Shown here: piece after piece, positions 1-6,522 of the stretch
Position numbering within the stretch: position 1 is the stretch's first letter
Layout: every line of letters begins with the position of its first letter
Source: Gammaproteobacteria bacterium
GTDB lineage: Bacteria; Pseudomonadota; Gammaproteobacteria; Chromatiales; Chromatiaceae
Assembly (NCBI GenBank): GCA_024644505.1
Contig: JAHEHQ010000133.1
Location: 1 to 7,033 of the forward strand
Length of the DNA stretch: 7,033 bases
Direction of reading: 5' to 3'
The notes under the pieces: model-generated
Databases searched by the model: none
Told to the model about the DNA's origin: nothing
The model's input: only the letters and a program-made list of their open reading frames with translations
Program-made: the position numbers and the translations under genes

Positions 1-1278
1 AGCCGCATCGATCTGCAGAAACTGCGGCAGTCCCGGGACAAGCATTCGGAAAGCATCCATGCGATGCTGGATGAGCCGAGACGACTCATCATATCCATCC
101 TCTGTGGCAACGAACTGGTCAATATCGCGTCCGCGGTCAACATGACCTCGATCCTGTTGCTCATTTTCGGTGAGCAGGACATCGGCTGGATCAATATCCT
201 GATCATGGTGCCCCTGCTGCTGCTGATAGGCGAAGTGACGCCCAAGACCATAGCGGTCAGCTACCCGATCAAGTTCGCGACCCGCCTCTCGGCGCGCATA
301 TTGCCGCGCTGGATCCCCTTTATTACCCCGCTGCGGGAGGTGGTTCGCCTGGTCTCGGACCGGATTACCAGCTTTATCGTCGGCGAAGCGGTCGACCGCG
401 AGAACATCCTGCAGCCGGATGAGCTCAGAACCCTGCTGGAAGAGGGGGAGGAGACCGGCATCATCGATGCCACGGAACGGGTGCTCATCGATAACCTGCT
501 CGAGGCCTCGGAAACGGACATATCGAGAATCATGACCCCGGGGCCGCGCATCAGGTTTCTGGATGCCAGCCTGCCGGTGCCGGAGCTTATCAGTACCTTC
601 CGGGAATATCGCCACCCCAGGATCCCCGTGTACCAGGGGCACTGGGACAACGTCATCGGGTTCATACATTCCGAGGATATCCTCAAGACCGTGCACAAGG
701 GTGATCTGTCTCAGGTTACCCTGGAATCCCTGCTCAAGCCGGTCCATTTCGTGCCCCCGACCAAGAAGGTGGACGAGATGTTCGATTATTTCGAAGCCCA
801 CAACACCCGTGTCGCCATCGTTCTGGGTGAATACGGGGAGGTGCTCGGGATCGTCACCATGAAGGACGTACTGAAGTTTATCTTCGGTGAGATCAGCGGG
901 ACGATGACGGGTCAGGAGTATTACGAAGAGGAGGATCAAAACAGCTATGTCGTCCCCGGTGATATGCGGCTTGCCGATTTCAACAATCTCACGAACTTCG
1001 ATATAGAGGATGCCGTGATGAGCACCATCGGTGGAGTGGCTTTCAGGCTGTTTGACAGGCTGCCTGCGGTTGGGGACAAGATCAGCAGTGACGAGGGGTT
1101 TGAGTTTATCGCCAGGGAAGTGCAGGGGCTGCGTATCAGCAGGATTCAGGTTCGAAAGCTGATTGCCAACGGCCGCTACAGGGCGGATGAGGCGCTGGAA
1201 CAGTCCGAGTCAGAAGCGCAAGAGCCAGCGGGTGGGCATGATGCCGACGATAGCTCGGAAAAAAGGACGGAAAGCTGA
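1..1278 (+). CDS. CNNM/CorC-family (HlyC/CorC) membrane protein, 5' end outside the window
   Basis: Partial gene: the frame is open from base 1. The residues before the first in-window ATG at 64 (SRIDLQKLRQ...) look like the normal continuation of the family's N-terminal region, and no Shine-Dalgarno precedes that ATG, so the true start lies upstream of the window. The visible 425 residues show the rest of a DUF21 (CNNM) membrane domain with the conserved GEVTPK motif (visible residues 77-82), then a CBS pair (about 175-292, with IMTPG at its start and GIVTMKDVL near its end), then a CorC_HlyC domain (about 312-388). An acidic tail of about 30 residues rich in E, D and S follows. Family members are inner-membrane proteins linked to Mg2+/Co2+ transport or efflux; the older 'hemolysin' label is historical. 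The stop overlaps the next start by one base, so the two are probably translated together. Family call is firm; ion specificity is unknown. Confidence 0.93.
   Translation, partial: SRIDLQKLRQSRDKHSESIHAMLDEPRRLIISILCGNELVNIASAVNMTSILLLIFGEQDIGWINILIMVPLLLLIGEVTPKTIAVSYPIKFATRLSARILPRWIPFITPLREVVRLVSDRITSFIVGEAVDRENILQPDELRTLLEEGEETGIIDATERVLIDNLLEASETDISRIMTPGPRIRFLDASLPVPELISTFREYRHPRIPVYQGHWDNVIGFIHSEDILKTVHKGDLSQVTLESLLKPVHFVPPTKKVDEMFDYFEAHNTRVAIVLGEYGEVLGIVTMKDVLKFIFGEISGTMTGQEYYEEEDQNSYVVPGDMRLADFNNLTNFDIEDAVMSTIGGVAFRLFDRLPAVGDKISSDEGFEFIAREVQGLRISRIQVRKLIANGRYRADEALEQSESEAQEPAGGHDADDSSEKRTES
1263..1267 (+). promoter_or_regulatory. Shine-Dalgarno for the second CorC gene, inside the end of the first
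   Basis: AAGGA lies 10 bases before the ATG at 1278, within the last codons of the upstream gene. With the TGATG stop/start overlap (TGA 1276-1278, ATG 1278-1280), it suggests translational coupling of the two membrane proteins. This supports ATG 1278 as the start. Confidence 0.6.
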
Positions 1279-2537
1279 TGGAACTGGCACTTGAACTTCT
1301 CCTGATCTTTTTTTTCCTGATCCTCAAGGGATTTTTCTCGGGTTCGGAAATTGCCATGGTGAACTCCGACAAGCTCAAGTTGAAGCACCAGGCAAAAATG
1401 GGCGACCGTGGTTCCTCTCTGGTGTTGAAACTGTTCAGGACGCCGGACGTGATTCTGGGCACCACGCTGGTGGGCACCAATATCGCGACTGTGACCATAT
1501 CCACCCTGGGGGCACTGTTGTTCATTGACTTCTTCGGGGCCACGGGTGACCTGATCTCCATTCTCGTGCTTACACCCATCCTGTTGATCTTCGGTGAGGT
1601 CGTACCCAAGAGCATCTTTCAGCAGAAGGCGGACAGCATCGCCAGCCGCGTGATCTATGGCCTGCGCTTTTTTTCGTATCTGTTTTACCCGGTGATCTTC
1701 ATCTTCAGCCGGGTGGCCAGGTTTGCCACCCGCCTGGTGGGCGGTGGAAGCGTTCCCCAGAATATGTTCATCACCCGTGAGGAACTTCGGGTGTTGCTGG
1801 ATCTTTCTGAGAGCACCGCGAATCCATCCACTATCGACCGAAAGCGCATTCGCCGCATCATCCGTTTTGCGGATACCACTGTGGGTGAGGCGATGATCCC
1901 GCTGGCCGATGTCGTCGGGTTTAACGAGACCCGGGATATGCAGGAGGCGATTCGTATCGTCATGAGCCACGGCTATAACCGTTTGCCGGTATACAGGGGG
2001 AATCTTACGAACATCCACGGCATGCTCACCCTGAGTACCTGGGATCTGATAGACCCGGAACTGGAGAACAAGCCAGTTTCCGAATACATGAGCTCTGTGC
2101 TCTACCTGTCACCCAAGCAGACCATAGACCAGGCGCTGCCCAAATTGCAGGCCAGGGAAGACCACATGGCGGTGGTGGTCGATGAGTTCGGCTCGGCCAT
2201 CGGTATCCTCACCATGGAGGATGTATTCGAAGAGGTGGTTGGTGAGATTAATGTCGGTTACGACTTCGATGAGTACCAACCGAAACAGAAGCTCTTTTTC
2301 GAGCAGAACGACGAAAACACCTATGTGATGAGCGGCAGAATGCCCATTTCGGAGGTTAACGATAAGCTTTACGCGAAGTTTCCCGTCGAAGAAGCTCACA
2401 CTATTGGCGGGCTCATGGTCAGTCGGCTGCGCCGCATTCCCGTGGTGGATGACCAGGTAGTGGAGCAGGACTATCGCTTCACTGTGATGGAAGCGGATGC
2501 CCGAACCGTGGTGCAGGTAAAGCTCGAACGTGTCTAG
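1278..2537 (+). CDS. CNNM/CorC-family (HlyC/CorC) membrane protein, complete
   Basis: A complete 419-residue member of the CNNM/CorC family, close to the usual 410-450 residues. The DUF21 membrane domain covers about residues 1-185. It opens with a hydrophobic helix ending in FFSGSE (19-24), then has TTLVGTNI (62-69) and GEVVPKSIFQQ (106-116). These motifs carry the conserved Ser, Asn and Glu/Pro positions associated with the ion site in CorB/CorC-type proteins. A CBS pair follows (about 205-320; LPVYRGNLTNIHGML, VVVDEFGSAIGILTMEDV), where family members bind Mg-ATP or similar nucleotides. The CorC_HlyC domain covers about 335-418. There is no C-terminal tail, unlike its upstream partner. It starts inside the stop codon of that partner. 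Its closest relative in the window is the minus-strand gene at 5284-6522. The role is probably Mg2+ or other divalent cation transport at the inner membrane; direction and specificity cannot be read from sequence. Confidence 0.95.
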   Translation: MELALELLLIFFFLILKGFFSGSEIAMVNSDKLKLKHQAKMGDRGSSLVLKLFRTPDVILGTTLVGTNIATVTISTLGALLFIDFFGATGDLISILVLTPILLIFGEVVPKSIFQQKADSIASRVIYGLRFFSYLFYPVIFIFSRVARFATRLVGGGSVPQNMFITREELRVLLDLSESTANPSTIDRKRIRRIIRFADTTVGEAMIPLADVVGFNETRDMQEAIRIVMSHGYNRLPVYRGNLTNIHGMLTLSTWDLIDPELENKPVSEYMSSVLYLSPKQTIDQALPKLQAREDHMAVVVDEFGSAIGILTMEDVFEEVVGEINVGYDFDEYQPKQKLFFEQNDENTYVMSGRMPISEVNDKLYAKFPVEEAHTIGGLMVSRLRRIPVVDDQVVEQDYRFTVMEADARTVVQVKLERV

Positions 2538-2617
2538 GCTTATGAACGAGGCCGGTGTAAATTTGCGGGTCGAACGGATACGTCGTTCTCGGTCGAATTA
2601 TTAACAGGCCCTAAAGT

Positions 2618-2636
2618 TATCAATGGAGAATTGATA
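2618..2636 (+). repeat. 7-bp inverted repeat enclosing the Usp Shine-Dalgarno
   Basis: TATCAAT (2618-2624) and ATTGATA (2630-2636) are perfect reverse complements separated by GGAGA (2625-2629), which contains the GGAG Shine-Dalgarno of the gene starting at 2636. The right arm ends on the A of the ATG. As RNA it would be a weak, AU-rich hairpin presenting the ribosome site in its loop; as DNA it could be a repressor operator. Only the symmetry is seen; either function is inference. Confidence 0.4.
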
Positions 2637-3100
2637 TGTCAAAATCCAGTAAATCTCCAATTCTGGTGCCCGTGGATTTCTCGGCACATTCTGCATTGGC
2701 ACTGCTGAAAGCCTGTGAATTGGCCGAATGTACCAAGCAGCATCTTATCGTGCTTCATGTGGTGCACGACCCGGGTGAGATGCCCGGGTACTATGCCAAG
2801 GGGATGAAGAAGAAAAAGCAGCTGGTTAGGATTGAGGATGCGGCAAAGGATATGTTCGACGAATTCATCGCGGATCTGCAGAAAAAGCATCCGGATGTTC
2901 CGATGTTGAAAAAGATTGAGACCATGCTCGTCGTGGGGATACCGGTCACCCGGATACTGCAGGTGATCGAGAAGAAGTCGCCTTCGATGGTGGTGATGGG
3001 CAGTCAGGGCAGAACGGGTTTGAGCCACCTGTTGATGGGTTCCAAGGCGGAACATCTGGTACGGATGTGTCCGGTGCCGATAACCATAGTAAAGGCATAA
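2636..3100 (+). CDS. Universal stress protein, ATP-binding type (UspA superfamily)
   Basis: A single Usp domain of 154 residues, close to the family's usual 140-160. The N-terminal strand and loop ILVPVDFS (9-16, with Asp14) match the family's nucleotide-site aspartate. The C-terminal part carries the full G-2x-G-9x-G(S/T) phosphate-binding motif: Gly122, Gly125, Gly135 and Ser136, followed by the terminal strand PVPITIVKA. This places it with the ATP-binding (MJ0577-like) Usp proteins rather than the non-binding UspA group. Expected to be a soluble cytoplasmic dimer. A basic patch, KGMKKKKQ, sits at about 55-62. ATG 2636 is preceded by GGAG at 2625-2628, seven bases away. The next gene begins 34 bases after its stop, so the two are likely co-transcribed. 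It may report ATP state to the neighbouring transporters, which is inference from position only. Confidence 0.95.
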   Translation: MSKSSKSPILVPVDFSAHSALALLKACELAECTKQHLIVLHVVHDPGEMPGYYAKGMKKKKQLVRIEDAAKDMFDEFIADLQKKHPDVPMLKKIETMLVVGIPVTRILQVIEKKSPSMVVMGSQGRTGLSHLLMGSKAEHLVRMCPVPITIVKA

Positions 3101-3134
3101 TCACTTAAGAACTTGGAGCGATTGGGAGAACGGC

Positions 3135-4934
3135 ATGCTGAATAGACTACCAATATTGACGGGGGACCTGAAAACCCGGGTTATGCTACTGTTGCTGGTC
3201 GGGGTGGGGGCCTTCTGGATATTCCCAGCCTTTGCGGCTGACGGCGCCCAGAATATGGAATGGGGCGTCATGGGTATGAAGCTGTTTGGCGGCCTGGCTT
3301 TGTTTCTGTTCGGTATGGAGCAGATGGCAGATGCCCTGAAGGCCGTGGCAGGGGAACGCATGAAGCTGATCCTTGCCAAGTTGACCACCAACCGCTTCAT
3401 GGGAGCCGTTACCGGCGCCTTCGTGACGGCTATTATCCAGTCCTCTTCGGTGACCACGGTACTGGTGGTCGGATTCATCACAGCAGGCCTGATGTCGTTC
3501 GCCCAGTCTGTCGGCGTGATCATGGGCGCCAATATCGGCACCACGATTACCGCTCAGATCGTTGCATTCAAGGTGACCAAGGCGGCGCTGCTGATGGTCG
3601 GTGTCGGTTTCAGCATGTTGTTTATCTCCAAACAGGAAAAGACCAAGCAGTACGGTGCCATGCTGATGGGACTTGGCCTGGTGTTTTTCGGCATGAGCGT
3701 GATGAGCGATGCCATGAAGCCCCTGCGCGCCTTCCAGCCGTTCCTTGATCTAATGATCCAGATGGAAAATCCCATCATCGGCATCCTGATTGCCGCGGCA
3801 TTTACCGGCCTGATTCAATCGTCCTCCGCCACCACCGGTATTGTGATCGTGATGGCGAGCCAGGGGTTCATTACGCTTCCGGCAGGCATCGCCCTGGCGT
3901 TCGGCGCCAATATCGGGACCTGTGTCACGGCGATGCTTGCCTCCATCGGCAAGCCCAGGGAGGCGGTGAGGGCCGCCGTGGTGCACGTGTTTTTCAACGT
4001 GGCGGGCGTTCTGCTCTGGATCATGTTCATTCCACAGCTTGCGGAACTTGTCACTATGATTTCGCCCTCTCATCCGGAACTCGCGGGCATTGGCCGGCTT
4101 GGCGCAGAGACCCCCAGGCAGATCGCCAATGCCCACACCATCTTCAATATAGCGAATACCCTTATTTTTATAGGTTTTACCACACAGATCGCTCGACTGG
4201 TGGAAAAGATCATCCCGGAAGGAGACCTGGAAGAGGCAGGTCTGACCATCAGGGCCAAATACCTGGACGAAGAACTCCTGTCCACGCCGTCGCTGGCCTT
4301 GGACCGGGTGCGCCTGGAGGTGCTGAATATGGGTGAACGGGTTCAGGATATGCTGGACCGGATCATGCCCGCCATCCTGACCGGAAACCGGCAAACCCTC
4401 GCTGCCGTTCAGCAGATGGACGATGAGGTCGATATCCTCTATGAGCAGATCATTGCCTACATGGGTGCAATCAGCAAGCGTCAGCTTACAAACCAGCAAA
4501 CCCAGGAACTCCTGGCGCTGATGGAGGCGGTGAGCGACCTGGAGAATATCGGCGATACCATCGAGACCAACCTGGTGGTGCTGGGCAACGAGCGTATCGA
4601 CGCCGGTGTCTCCATCAGTGAACCGACCAGAAAGGTGCTGAATGATTTCCACAAGGTGGTGAACAAGGCATTCAGGCTGGCGGTGCAGGCGGTATCCCAG
4701 AGTAACGATGAGGTAGCAAAGCTGGTCATCTCGATGAAGGACGAGGTCTCCGCATTGGCCGATTCGGCGGCTGCTCACCAGGCGGAGCGACTGGTAGCCG
4801 AGGAGCCCAACCGCATACCAGCCTACACGATTGAGATAGATATTATCGAAAAACAGAAGCGTATATACTACTTCGCCAAGCGCATGGCAAAGACTGTCAT
4901 GACCGTGGAATCCATTGAGGCCATGGAAGCCTGA
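3135..4934 (+). CDS. Na+/phosphate cotransporter-family protein with C-terminal PhoU-like domain (NptA/YjbB type)
   Basis: A 599-residue inner-membrane protein. Two inverted-type Na_Pi_cotrans repeats are plain: QSSSVTT at 102-108 with GANIGTT at 131-137, and QSSSATT at 228-234 with GANIGTC at 257-263, the same spacing 126 residues apart. The QSSS motifs are the hallmark of the SLC34/NptA family. From about 385 to the end is a helical PhoU-like domain, with LMEAVSDLENIGDTIETN (462-479) matching the PhoU metal-cluster signature and IEKQKRIYYFAKRMAK (571-586) in the final helix. Bacterial members such as E. coli YjbB join these domains and have been linked to phosphate export; animal relatives import phosphate, so direction here is open. 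The N-terminus (about 15-35, ending PAFAAD) looks like a signal peptide or an extra membrane helix. GGGAG at 3124-3128 supports ATG 3135. It sits between the Usp gene (34 bases) and a small coiled-coil gene (40 bases), likely one transcript. Confidence 0.95.
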   Translation: MLNRLPILTGDLKTRVMLLLLVGVGAFWIFPAFAADGAQNMEWGVMGMKLFGGLALFLFGMEQMADALKAVAGERMKLILAKLTTNRFMGAVTGAFVTAIIQSSSVTTVLVVGFITAGLMSFAQSVGVIMGANIGTTITAQIVAFKVTKAALLMVGVGFSMLFISKQEKTKQYGAMLMGLGLVFFGMSVMSDAMKPLRAFQPFLDLMIQMENPIIGILIAAAFTGLIQSSSATTGIVIVMASQGFITLPAGIALAFGANIGTCVTAMLASIGKPREAVRAAVVHVFFNVAGVLLWIMFIPQLAELVTMISPSHPELAGIGRLGAETPRQIANAHTIFNIANTLIFIGFTTQIARLVEKIIPEGDLEEAGLTIRAKYLDEELLSTPSLALDRVRLEVLNMGERVQDMLDRIMPAILTGNRQTLAAVQQMDDEVDILYEQIIAYMGAISKRQLTNQQTQELLALMEAVSDLENIGDTIETNLVVLGNERIDAGVSISEPTRKVLNDFHKVVNKAFRLAVQAVSQSNDEVAKLVISMKDEVSALADSAAAHQAERLVAEEPNRIPAYTIEIDIIEKQKRIYYFAKRMAKTVMTVESIEAMEA

Positions 4935-4959
4935 TTCGCTGACCGATCAATAACTGAAA

Positions 4960-4977
4960 AGAGGATTAAAGTAGGTG
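4960..4977 (+). promoter_or_regulatory. Ribosome site and GTG start deciding the small coiled-coil gene
   Basis: AGAGG (4960-4964) precedes GTG at 4975-4977 by 10 bases. The in-frame TAG at 4972-4974 ends the frame directly before it, and no ATG follows near the beginning of the reading frame, so GTG is the only reasonable start. Confidence 0.6.
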
Positions 4978-5229
4978 GGAATAGAAAAACTACTGAAAGA
5001 TCTGAAGGATTACCTGGACAAAGGTGAGCGTAAGAAGAAGGCTCACTGTGAAAGGATCGATGAACTCCTGGCCAAGCTTGAGGAGAAAGAGGCCAAGCTC
5101 ACCAAGAAACTTGATAAGGAAAAGGATTCCATTAAGCGCAAACGCCTCAAAACCGAGCTCAAGATCGTAGCGGTTCAGCGCAAGAAAGGGGCGCAAAGAC
5201 GGGATGAATTAAACAACAAGTGTGATTAG
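4975..5229 (+). CDS. Small highly charged coiled-coil protein of unknown function
   Basis: I do not recognise a family. The 84-residue product has 28 Lys/Arg and 18 Asp/Glu, so about 55% of residues are charged, with net positive charge. Leu/Ile spacing between about residues 26 and 66 (IDELLAKLEEKEAKLTKKL and on) suggests one long amphipathic helix or coiled coil. It has two cysteines (25 and 83) and no membrane segment or signal peptide, so it is probably cytoplasmic. The start is GTG at 4975: an in-frame TAG at 4972 blocks any earlier start, and AGAGG at 4960-4964 gives a Shine-Dalgarno 10 bases away. It lies 40 bases after the Na+/phosphate gene and just before a strong terminator, so it is the last gene of the plus-strand unit. 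It could bind the PhoU-like domain or nucleic acid; both are guesses. Reality as a gene is supported by placement, ribosome site and coherent heptad character. Confidence 0.75.
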   Translation: MGIEKLLKDLKDYLDKGERKKKAHCERIDELLAKLEEKEAKLTKKLDKEKDSIKRKRLKTELKIVAVQRKKGAQRRDELNNKCD

Positions 5230-5242
5230 GTCTTGATTCTGC

Positions 5243-5283
5243 CCGGCACGGGGTTGGCGTTCTCCACCCCGTGCCGGTTTTTT
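5243..5283 (+). terminator. Strong Rho-independent terminator closing the plus-strand genes
   Basis: A perfect 11-bp stem, CCGGCACGGGG (5243-5253) with CCCCGTGCCGG (5267-5277), is followed at once by six T (5278-5283). The 13-base loop can fold further (TGG 5255-5257 with CCA 5264-5266), leaving a 6-base tip. It begins 13 bases after the stop of the small coiled-coil gene. The T run touches the stop codon of the converging minus-strand gene. Read from the minus strand the stem is followed by no T run, so it should act as an intrinsic terminator in the plus direction only. Confidence 0.93.
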
Positions 5284-6522
5284 CTACCACTGTATACGAA
5301 CTTCCCGCACGCTCTTTGCGGAACTCCGCTGTACCGTAAGGGTGATTCCGTTTTCTTTCATCACAGTGCCCTGATGTGGTACTGAGTGCATCTTGTCCAG
5401 AAGTAGGCCGGCCAGGGTAGCATAATTCCCACGGGGCAGGTCGATCTTCAGCTTTTCACACAATTCGTCAATTTCGATGCGCGCGTTGACCCGGTAATCC
5501 GCTGTAGCGATCTTTTTGATCCATTCCTCGGACTGATCCTCGACGGCATCGTATTCGTCTTCGAGGTCCTCCACCACTTCCTCCATGATGTCTTCCATGG
5601 ACACGAGGCCCTCGGCGCCGCCGAATTCATCGACCACGATGGCTACCACAGTACCTTCTTTGCGCATCTCGAGCATCAGTTCCCTGATGTTCTTCGAGCT
5701 GGGTACATACAGGGCGGGAATCATATAATCCTTGATGGGCTCTTGTGGGTCTACATTCAGCAGATCCAGCGTATGCAGGATACCCACGATCCGGTCGATG
5801 CGCTGATCGAACACGGGCAGTCTGATGTGCGATTTCTCGGCAGAGATTCGCATCGCCAGTTCACAACTGCTGCTTTGCTCGACCGCGGTGACTTCGATCA
5901 ACGGCAGCATGACCTCCTGCACGGTGGTTTCGGAGAAGTTGAACATGCGGCGGATCATGTTCTGTTCCATGGGTTGGATATCGCCGGCGTCGGTAGCCTG
6001 CATATGAAACATGCTGACGATCTCCTCCCGCAAAGTAAACGGATTCTTGGCAGTGTCGCCAGCCAGTCTTGCCAGCAGCTTGGTCAGGACACTGAAAATG
6101 AGCAGGATCGGATAAAACAGCAGTGAAAAGAAGCGCAGGACGTAAATGACATAAGGTGTGATCACATCTGCGCGCTGCTGGAATACGCTCTTCGGTACGA
6201 TTTCCCCGAAGACCCAGATTAGGGGAGCCGCGAGAGCGATGGCCATAAAGCTGCCGTTCTCACCGAAAAGATGGATCATCAGGGCTGTCGTCATGGTGGT
6301 GTTGGTGACAATCGAGATATTGGTTCCCACCAGGGTGGTGGACAACAGCCACTCAGGTTTCTCGAGCATCTTGAGCGCCAGTCTGGCACCTTTGGATCCT
6401 TTGGCCGCTTTGTGGCGCAGTTTTATCTGGTCGGCACTGACGACGCCGATTTCGGAGCCGGAGAAGAACGCTTCCAGCAGCAGGCAGAGTAAGATGATTA
6501 AGAGTGTAGTGACGATGTCCAT
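5284..6522 (-). CDS. CNNM/CorC-family (HlyC/CorC) membrane protein, complete, paralog of the 1278-2537 gene
   Basis: A complete 412-residue CNNM/CorC protein on the minus strand. The DUF21 membrane domain (about 1-180) holds FFSGSE (19-24), TTLVGTNI (62-69) and GEIVPKSVFQQ (106-116) at exactly the same residue numbers as the plus-strand paralog at 1278-2537. The first 140 residues align without a gap, about 69 identical by hand count. The CBS pair covers about 200-315 (IRLPVFDQRIDRIVGILH, VVDEFGGAEGLVSMEDIMEEVV), followed by an acidic link (EDLEDEYDAVEDQSEE, 318-333) and a CorC_HlyC domain to the end (RIQW). It starts within the stop codon of the upstream minus-strand gene and ends next to the shared terminator. 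A Mg2+ or other divalent cation transport role at the inner membrane is likely from the family; substrate and direction are unknown. Confidence 0.95.
   Translation of the reverse strand: MDIVTTLLIILLCLLLEAFFSGSEIGVVSADQIKLRHKAAKGSKGARLALKMLEKPEWLLSTTLVGTNISIVTNTTMTTALMIHLFGENGSFMAIALAAPLIWVFGEIVPKSVFQQRADVITPYVIYVLRFFSLLFYPILLIFSVLTKLLARLAGDTAKNPFTLREEIVSMFHMQATDAGDIQPMEQNMIRRMFNFSETTVQEVMLPLIEVTAVEQSSSCELAMRISAEKSHIRLPVFDQRIDRIVGILHTLDLLNVDPQEPIKDYMIPALYVPSSKNIRELMLEMRKEGTVVAIVVDEFGGAEGLVSMEDIMEEVVEDLEDEYDAVEDQSEEWIKKIATADYRVNARIEIDELCEKLKIDLPRGNYATLAGLLLDKMHSVPHQGTVMKENGITLTVQRSSAKSVREVRIQW

Noticed and set aside
64..66. ATG as the start of the first CorC gene
   Set aside because: The frame is open to base 1 with family-like residues before it, and no Shine-Dalgarno is present. 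The ATG is internal.
1176..2018. Minus-strand open frame of 280 codons
   Set aside because: It lies opposite two clear CorC genes. Its translation is His/Gln/Asp-rich with no domain, as expected for the complement of GC-rich coding DNA.
2572..2588. GAACG...CGTTC inverted repeat as a terminator after the second CorC gene
   Set aside because: The stem is only five or six pairs, with no T run after it, so it is too weak to call. I also found no convincing -35/-10 pair in 2538-2635.
2631..2642. FNR-like box TTGA-TATG-TCAA over the Usp start
   Set aside because: FNR sites need TTGA-N6-TCAA; here the gap is four bases, and the element overlaps the start codon instead of sitting in a promoter.
3260..3748. 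Plus-strand open frame of 162 codons within the Na+/phosphate gene
   Set aside because: It is an alternate frame of a firm gene, Arg/Gly/His-rich, without a motif.
3750..4778. Minus-strand open frame of 342 codons
   Set aside because: It is antisense to the Na+/phosphate gene, with shadow-like composition (many His, Gln, Gly) and no recognisable domain. Its length alone is not evidence.
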